Source: Kiritimatiellia bacterium (GTDB lineage: Bacteria; Verrucomicrobiota; Kiritimatiellia; RFP12; UBA1067). From it: a stretch of DNA of 6,529 bases. Under the pieces are notes generated by a model, which searched no databases, was not told the origin of the DNA, and saw nothing but the letters and a program-made list of their open reading frames with translations. Shown here piece by piece: positions 1 to 6,529 of the stretch. The DNA is taken from the NCBI GenBank assembly GCA_016302985.1, contig JAEDMN010000182.1, positions 1 through 6,529 on the forward strand. The letters run 5' to 3'. The position numbers were made by a program, and so were the translations under genes. Every line of letters starts with the position of its first letter. Position 1 is the first letter of the stretch.

Positions 1-38
1 GTTATGGGTTATGGGTTACGGGTTATGGGTTATGGGTT
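1..38. repeat. Telomere-like 7-bp tandem repeat (GTTATGG)n, G-quadruplex motif
   Basis: Five full units of GTTATGG run head to tail (1-7, 8-14, 15-21, 22-28, 29-35), followed by a partial GTT. The third unit is GTTACGG, the only variant. Read in another phase the unit is GGGTTAT, giving five GGG tracts (6-8, 13-15, 20-22, 27-29, 34-36) each separated by four bases. That fits the standard pattern for an intramolecular G-quadruplex on the plus strand. The array starts at the window edge, so it may extend further upstream. It lies just before the AT-rich stretch likely to hold the carA promoter. Its function is unknown; it may be only a replication-slippage repeat. Confidence 0.9.
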
Positions 39-39
39 C

Positions 40-90
40 TTTCAACTTTATGTAATGGTCCCGGAACCGTTTTTACACTTGTTGTAATGG
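40..90 (+). promoter_or_regulatory. Probable carA promoter/operator region with direct repeat and dyad
   Basis: This is the most AT-rich stretch upstream of carA. Two 19-bp segments, 40-58 (TTTCAACTTTATGTAATGG) and 72-90 (TTTACACTTGTTGTAATGG), match at 15 of 19 positions and lie 32 bp apart, about three helical turns. The second copy contains a perfect dyad, TTACA (73-77), five bases, then TGTAA (83-87), the form expected of a dimeric repressor or activator site. TGTAAT (51-56 and 83-88) matches 5 of 6 bases of a sigma-70 -10 box, but no good -35 box lies at 16-18 bp from either. The promoter call is therefore inferred from position and base composition. The dyad and direct repeat are seen directly. 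Confidence 0.45.
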
Positions 91-143
91 ACAGGCCGGT
101 GCGTGTGCCATATCTCGCAGAATGGCGGGGCGGAGCCGAAAAG

Positions 144-212
144 GCCGGGAGCCGGCGCCCGTGGCACGGTTCGTGCTTCAACCTGGTCTCGGTACAGTCC
201 GTACCAAGGAGA
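144..212 (+). promoter_or_regulatory. Structured carA 5' leader: three consecutive hairpins
   Basis: Three perfect 5-bp stems occur within about 60 bases. They are GCCGG/CCGGC with loop GAG (144-156), GCACG/CGTGC with loop GTT (164-176, extendable by one G-U pair), and GGTAC/GTACC with loop AGTCC (191-205). The third can extend, across a three-base bulge, by TCTC (187-190) pairing with GAGA (209-212). That would bury part of the AAGGAG ribosome-binding site. An alternative pairing, GTGCCA (105-110) with TGGCAC (162-167), uses bases of the second stem, so the two folds exclude each other. Short stems are common by chance in GC-rich DNA. Regulation of carA translation by this leader is an inference. 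No known riboswitch or PyrR-site consensus was recognised. Confidence 0.35.
206..211 (+). promoter_or_regulatory. Ribosome-binding site of carA
   Basis: AAGGAG ends six bases before the ATG at 218. It decides the start. The in-frame upstream ATG at 122 has no such site and would add 32 residues unlike any CarA N-terminus. The site lies directly after the GGTAC/GTACC hairpin. Confidence 0.85.
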
Positions 213-217
213 CTACG

Positions 218-1369
218 ATGCAGGACTACAGCGAGAAATGGAAGGCGGAGCGGGAACGGGCGGCGTTCCTCGTGCTGGCGGACGGGACGGTTTTCCGGGG
301 CGTCGCCTTCGGCGCCCGGCAGGACAGGTTGGGCGAAGCCGTCTTCAACACCGGCATGAGCGGCTACCAGGAGATTCTCACCGACCCCTCCTACGCAGGG
401 CAGTTCGTCGCCCTCACCACCGCCGAAATCGGCAACTACGGAGTCAACCCCGAGGACGTGGAGTCCCGGGGGCTTTTTCTATCGGGACTCGTGGTCAACG
501 ACCTCACGGAACCTTCGAACTACCGGTCGACGGAGTCCGTCGACGCCTACCTGGCGCGGAACGGCGTGCCGGGAATCTACGGCGTCGACGTGCGCGCGCT
601 GACGCTGCACCTGCGCGACCACGGCAGCCAGCGGGCCTGGCTGCACGTCTCGGGCGAGCCGATGGACCCGGCCGAGGGTGCGAAGCGGGCGCAGGCGTGG
701 GAGGGTCTGGACGGGCAGGACTACGCGGCGAAGGTGAGCTGCGCGGAGTTCTACGAGTTCGCGCCGTGCCGGTCGCGCGCGCCGGAATCGGCGAAGCGTC
801 CGCTGGTCGTCTGCTACGACTTCGGCGTGAAGACGAACATCCTGCGCAACCTCGCGGCGTTCGCGCGCGTCGTCGTCGTGCCGGCGAAGACGCCGGCGGA
901 ATCGGTGCGGGCGATGAAGCCGGACGGCGTGTTCCTCTCGAACGGCCCGGCGGACCCGGCCGCGCTGCCCTACGCCGCGGCGAACATCCGCGACATCCTC
1001 GGCCTCGACGGGAAGCACGCGCCGATCCCGACGATGGGCATCTGCCTCGGGCACCAGCTGCTCTCGATCGCCTGCGGCGCGAAGACGGGCCGCCTGAAGT
1101 TCGGCCACCATGGCTGCAACCATCCCGTGAAGAACCTCGCGACGGGGCACGTGGAGATCACGAGCCAGAACCACAACTTCGCCGTGCAGGACGCGAGCAT
1201 GCCCGACTGCCTCGAGGTCACGCACGTCAACCTGAACGACCACACGATCGAGGGCGTGCGGCACCGCACGCTGCCGGCCTTCTCGGTGCAGTACCATCCG
1301 GAGAGCTGCCCGGGTCCGCACGACTCGAAGTATCTGTTCGACGCATTCAGAAAGCTGATTGGGGGCTGA
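218..1369 (+). CDS. carA: Carbamoyl-phosphate synthase small (glutaminase) subunit CarA
   Basis: This 383-residue protein (E. coli CarA has 382) hydrolyses glutamine and delivers ammonia to CarB for carbamoyl phosphate synthesis in the cytoplasm. The N-terminal small-chain domain covers about residues 15-155 and contains FNTGMSGYQEILTDPSYAG (43-61), including the conserved Ser58 (E. coli Ser47). A class I glutamine amidotransferase domain covers about 195-383. Its nucleophile is Cys276 in GICLGHQ, with His360 and Glu362 in QYHPES completing the triad. These lie at a constant +7 offset from E. coli Cys269, His353 and Glu355. Substrate-contact residues Gln280 and Asn318 (in QNHN) are also present. 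FGHHGCNHPV (295-304) has Cys where E. coli has Gly, and QNHN has Asn where E. coli has Gly; both look tolerable. The N-terminus is about 11 residues longer than in E. coli. The start ATG is set by AAGGAG at 206-211. The stop is one base from the pyrG start, so translational coupling is likely. Its usual partner gene, carB, is not adjacent but lies beyond pyrG. Confidence 0.98.
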   Translation: MQDYSEKWKAERERAAFLVLADGTVFRGVAFGARQDRLGEAVFNTGMSGYQEILTDPSYAGQFVALTTAEIGNYGVNPEDVESRGLFLSGLVVNDLTEPSNYRSTESVDAYLARNGVPGIYGVDVRALTLHLRDHGSQRAWLHVSGEPMDPAEGAKRAQAWEGLDGQDYAAKVSCAEFYEFAPCRSRAPESAKRPLVVCYDFGVKTNILRNLAAFARVVVVPAKTPAESVRAMKPDGVFLSNGPADPAALPYAAANIRDILGLDGKHAPIPTMGICLGHQLLSIACGAKTGRLKFGHHGCNHPVKNLATGHVEITSQNHNFAVQDASMPDCLEVTHVNLNDHTIEGVRHRTLPAFSVQYHPESCPGPHDSKYLFDAFRKLIGG

Positions 1370-1373
1370 GATG
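1361..1373 (+). promoter_or_regulatory. pyrG start region overlapping the carA end
   Basis: The carA stop (TGA, 1367-1369) and the pyrG ATG (1371-1373) are separated by one base. GGGGG at 1361-1365, inside the last carA codons, ends five bases before the ATG and is the only candidate ribosome-binding site. It is a weak match to the anti-Shine-Dalgarno sequence. Re-initiation by ribosomes finishing carA is the likeliest route to pyrG translation. An in-frame TTG at 1359 would add four residues but is less plausible, because residues after the ATG (MKKNPVKYVFITGG) align with CTP synthase N-termini. Confidence 0.6.
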
Positions 1374-3074
1374 AAGAAGAATCCGGTCAAGTACGTGTTC
1401 ATCACCGGCGGCGTCGTGAGCTCGCTCGGCAAGGGCATCACGTCCGCGTCGCTCGCGCTGCTGCTGAAGAGCCGCGGCTACAGGGTCTTCATGCAGAAGC
1501 TCGACCCCTACCTGAACGTGGATCCCGGGACGATGAGCCCGTACCAGCACGGCGAGGTGTTCGTGACGGACGACGGGGCGGAGACGGACCTCGACCTCGG
1601 CCACTACGAGCGCTTCGCGGGCGTGACGTGCTCGAAGGCGTCCAACTACACCTCCGGCCGCATCTACTCCGCCGTGCTGGCGCGCGAGCGGGCGGGCGGC
1701 TACCTCGGGGGCACGGTGCAGGTGGTGCCGCACATCACGAACGAGATCAAGGACGCGATCCGGTCCGCCGGCGAGCACGACTGCGACATCGTCCTCTGCG
1801 AGATCGGCGGCGTCTCGGGCGACATCGAGAGCCTGCCGTTCCTCGAGGCGGCGCGCCAGTTCCGCTTCGAGCACGGGTTCGACAACACGTGCTTCGTGCA
1901 CCTCACGCTGGTGCCGTACCTCAAGGCCGCGGGCGAGCTGAAGACGAAGCCCTCGCAGCATTCGGTCGGGCAGCTGCGCGCGATCGGCATCATCCCGGAC
2001 ATCCTCGTGTGCCGCACGGAGATGCCGATCCCGCAGGACCATCTCGACAAGCTCGCGCTCTTCTGCAACGTGCGCCCCGAGCGCGTGATCGAGGAGCAGG
2101 ACGTGAGCGACTCGGTGTACGCGATTCCGCGGCAGCTGCGCAGGCAGGGGCTGGACGAGGAGGTGCTGAAGCAGCTGCACCTCGACATCTGGCCGGTGAA
2201 GCACACGGTCTGGGACAGCCTCGTGAAGAAGGCGACCGAGCCGAAGGGGTCCTGCACGATCGCGCTCGTCGGCAAGTACATCGCGATCCGTGACGCGTAC
2301 AAGAGCGTCCACGAGGCGCTCCACCACGCCGGGATGGCGCACGACGCGAAGGTGCACGTGAAGTGCGTCGAGGCGGAGGAGCTCGAGAAGGACCTCTCGC
2401 TGCTGAAGGACGTGGACGGCATCCTCGTGCCGGGCGGCTTCGGCAGCCGCGGCGTGCCGGGCAAGTGCGTGGCGATCAGGTACGCCCGCGAGAAGAAGAT
2501 CCCGTTCCTCGGCATCTGCCTCGGCATGCAGTGCACGGTCATCGAGTACGCGCGGGACGTGCTCGGCTGGGCCGACGCGAACTCCACCGAGTTCGACGAG
2601 AAGACGGCGCACCCGGTGATCGACCTCATGGAGGAGCAGAAGGGCGTCACGGCGAAGGGCGGCACGATGCGCCTCGGCGCGTACCCGTGCGTGCTGAAGC
2701 CGGGCACGCTGGCGGCGAAGCTCTACAAGGACTACGACCTGCCGACCCTCGACGGGAAGAAGCCCGCGCCCGGGACGATCAGCGAGCGCCACCGGCACCG
2801 CTACGAGTTCGCGCTCGGCACGGAGATGCAGAAGGCGGTCGAGAAGGCCGGGCTCAAGGTGAGCGGCACGTCGCCGGACGGCCGCCTCGCGGAAATCGTC
2901 GAGCTGCCGGGCCACCCCTATTTCATCGCGGGGCAGTTCCATCCCGAGTTCAAGAGCCGGCCGACGACGCCGCATCCGCTCTTCGACGGCCTCGTCGCGG
3001 CCGCGCTGAAGCAGAAGGAAGGGGCGGGCGCCGGAAAGGCGAAGCGCGCCCCGCGGAAGACCGCCCGCCGCTGA
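1371..3074 (+). CDS. pyrG: CTP synthase (glutamine-hydrolysing)
   Basis: This 567-residue enzyme (E. coli PyrG has 545) converts UTP, ATP and glutamine to CTP, the last step of de novo pyrimidine nucleotide synthesis. The synthetase domain (about 1-270) has the P-loop GGVVSSLGKG (13-22), metal-binding Asp75 in ETDLDLGH and Glu144, and the UTP-site segment KTKPSQ (191-196), with Ser where E. coli has Thr. The DIE triplet (151-153) that contacts the neighbouring subunit's pyrimidine site is present. The amidotransferase domain (about 295-545) has a GTP-lid-like GFGSRGVPGK (356-365), nucleophile Cys383 in GICLGMQ, and His524 and Glu526 in QFHPEF. Two features differ from the norm. EIGGTVGDIE of most CTP synthases is EIGGVSGDIE here (V148, S149). 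About 20 extra residues at the C-terminus (547-567) are rich in Lys, Arg, Ala and Gly and probably disordered. The gene is one base behind carA and about 50 bases before carB. The function is secure; the effect of the two differences is unknown. Confidence 0.98.
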   Translation: MKKNPVKYVFITGGVVSSLGKGITSASLALLLKSRGYRVFMQKLDPYLNVDPGTMSPYQHGEVFVTDDGAETDLDLGHYERFAGVTCSKASNYTSGRIYSAVLARERAGGYLGGTVQVVPHITNEIKDAIRSAGEHDCDIVLCEIGGVSGDIESLPFLEAARQFRFEHGFDNTCFVHLTLVPYLKAAGELKTKPSQHSVGQLRAIGIIPDILVCRTEMPIPQDHLDKLALFCNVRPERVIEEQDVSDSVYAIPRQLRRQGLDEEVLKQLHLDIWPVKHTVWDSLVKKATEPKGSCTIALVGKYIAIRDAYKSVHEALHHAGMAHDAKVHVKCVEAEELEKDLSLLKDVDGILVPGGFGSRGVPGKCVAIRYAREKKIPFLGICLGMQCTVIEYARDVLGWADANSTEFDEKTAHPVIDLMEEQKGVTAKGGTMRLGAYPCVLKPGTLAAKLYKDYDLPTLDGKKPAPGTISERHRHRYEFALGTEMQKAVEKAGLKVSGTSPDGRLAEIVELPGHPYFIAGQFHPEFKSRPTTPHPLFDGLVAAALKQKEGAGAGKAKRAPRKTARR

Positions 3075-3075
3075 C

Positions 3076-3123
3076 GTTCAACCTTCCAACCTATCAACCT
3101 TTCAACGTTTCAACTTTTCAACC
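3076..3123. repeat. Six-unit 8-bp tandem repeat, consensus TTTCAACC, abutting the carB start
   Basis: Six octamers stand in perfect 8-bp register: GTTCAACC, TTCCAACC, TATCAACC, TTTCAACG, TTTCAACT, TTTCAACC. All keep CAAC or its equivalent at positions 4-7 except for single changes elsewhere. The array fills the entire pyrG-carB spacer, starting two bases after the pyrG stop and ending at the base before the carB ATG. The transcript strand is almost free of G (two in 48 bases) and so should be unstructured. No Shine-Dalgarno sequence lies within it. Related single copies of TTCAAC occur at 41-46, 177-182 and 6460-6465, all in spacers, with one inside carA near 344. Confidence 0.93.
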
Positions 3124-6432
<3,309 letters not shown>

Positions 6433-6529
6433 GCCGGTTCGGCGCCTGGGCGGCTGGCCTTCAACCGCGGACAGACGGACTGACACCGGCCGACACGGAC
6501 AGGGGGCGCCCAGGGTTGCGCGCCGGCCC
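6433..6529 (+). other. Downstream spacer, no gene, no clear terminator
   Basis: This 97-base tail shows no convincing coding region. A 4-bp hairpin, GCCG-GTT-CGGC (6433-6443), follows the carB stop immediately. CCTGGGCG (6445-6452) is complementary to CGCCCAGG (6507-6514), but 54 bases separate them. GGCGC/GCGCC (6505-6509 and 6520-6524) could form another small stem. None is followed by a T run, so an intrinsic terminator cannot be called inside the window. One CTTCAACC (6459-6466) resembles the repeat unit before carB. Confidence 0.5.
6469..6484. repeat. Short NGAC tetranucleotide repeat
   Basis: Four tetramers GGAC, AGAC, GGAC, TGAC stand in strict 4-bp register, with further GAC triplets at 6492-6494 and 6498-6500. 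CGGACAG occurs at both 6468-6474 and 6496-6502. It is a degenerate, low-complexity stretch just outside the operon. No function can be assigned. Confidence 0.5.

Noticed and set aside
1..38. A true chromosome end (telomere) or eukaryotic origin
   Set aside because: The genes are bacterial in type (separate CarA and CarB, Shine-Dalgarno site, operon with one-base spacing), and only five imperfect 7-bp units are seen, ending in ordinary promoter-like sequence.
187..212. A PyrR-binding site suggested by AGTCC in a hairpin loop
   Set aside because: The PyrR consensus needs a downstream GAGG-type segment after ARUCC in a larger stem-loop. Here AGTCC is followed by GTACC, and no antiterminator/terminator pair is visible.
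122..217. A longer CarA starting at ATG 122
   Set aside because: No ribosome-binding site precedes it, whereas AAGGAG stands at the right distance from ATG 218. The extra 32 residues would be basic and unlike CarA N-termini, and the region is better read as leader.
87..359. A possible 90-codon plus-strand gene before carA
   Set aside because: It has no ribosome-binding site, overlaps carA out of frame by about 140 bases, and its product is Arg/Ser/Gly-rich without any recognisable motif.
3076..3123. A CRISPR array
   Set aside because: Units are 8 bp with no spacers between them, so this is a simple tandem repeat.
6504..6524. An intrinsic terminator after carB
   Set aside because: Stems of about 5 bp can be drawn but none is followed by a T-rich run, and the window ends at once, so the call cannot be supported.

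Overview
The window holds three complete plus-strand genes for pyrimidine (and arginine precursor) synthesis in the order carA, pyrG, carB. carA encodes the glutaminase subunit of carbamoyl-phosphate synthetase, pyrG encodes CTP synthase, and carB encodes the large synthetase subunit. All three look intact. Each has its catalytic residues, a length close to the family norm and a clear start and stop. No mobile element, tRNA, rRNA, CRISPR array or obviously novel protein is present.

The DNA is strongly G+C rich, with G or C at most third codon positions. The spacers differ: they are richer in A+T and carry short tandem repeats. The organism is a bacterium with a split CarA/CarB enzyme. G+C-rich genes combined with TTTCAACC-type and GGGTTAT-type spacer repeats remind me of metagenome-derived Kiritimatiellota or related PVC-group genomes. 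That is an impression from memory and not a proven placement.

Layout: positions 1-38 are a telomere-like 7-bp tandem repeat with five GGG tracts. Positions 40-90 are the likely promoter/operator region, with a degenerate 19-bp direct repeat and a TTACA-N5-TGTAA dyad. Positions 91-217 are a probable untranslated leader with three small hairpins, the last touching the carA ribosome-binding site. carA runs 218-1369. pyrG follows after one base (1371-3074). Positions 3076-3123 are a six-unit 8-bp repeat that ends exactly at the carB start codon, where no Shine-Dalgarno sequence is seen. carB runs 3124-6432. The last 97 bases hold a short NGAC repeat and weak hairpins but no clear terminator.

CarA hydrolyses glutamine and passes ammonia to CarB, which makes carbamoyl phosphate from bicarbonate and 2 ATP. 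Carbamoyl phosphate feeds UMP synthesis and usually also arginine. PyrG then converts UTP to CTP with another glutamine-derived ammonia. The operon therefore joins the first committed step of the pathway to its last. The unusual points are pyrG wedged between the two subunit genes of one enzyme, and the different tandem repeats in the spacers. The core proteins themselves are ordinary housekeeping enzymes.
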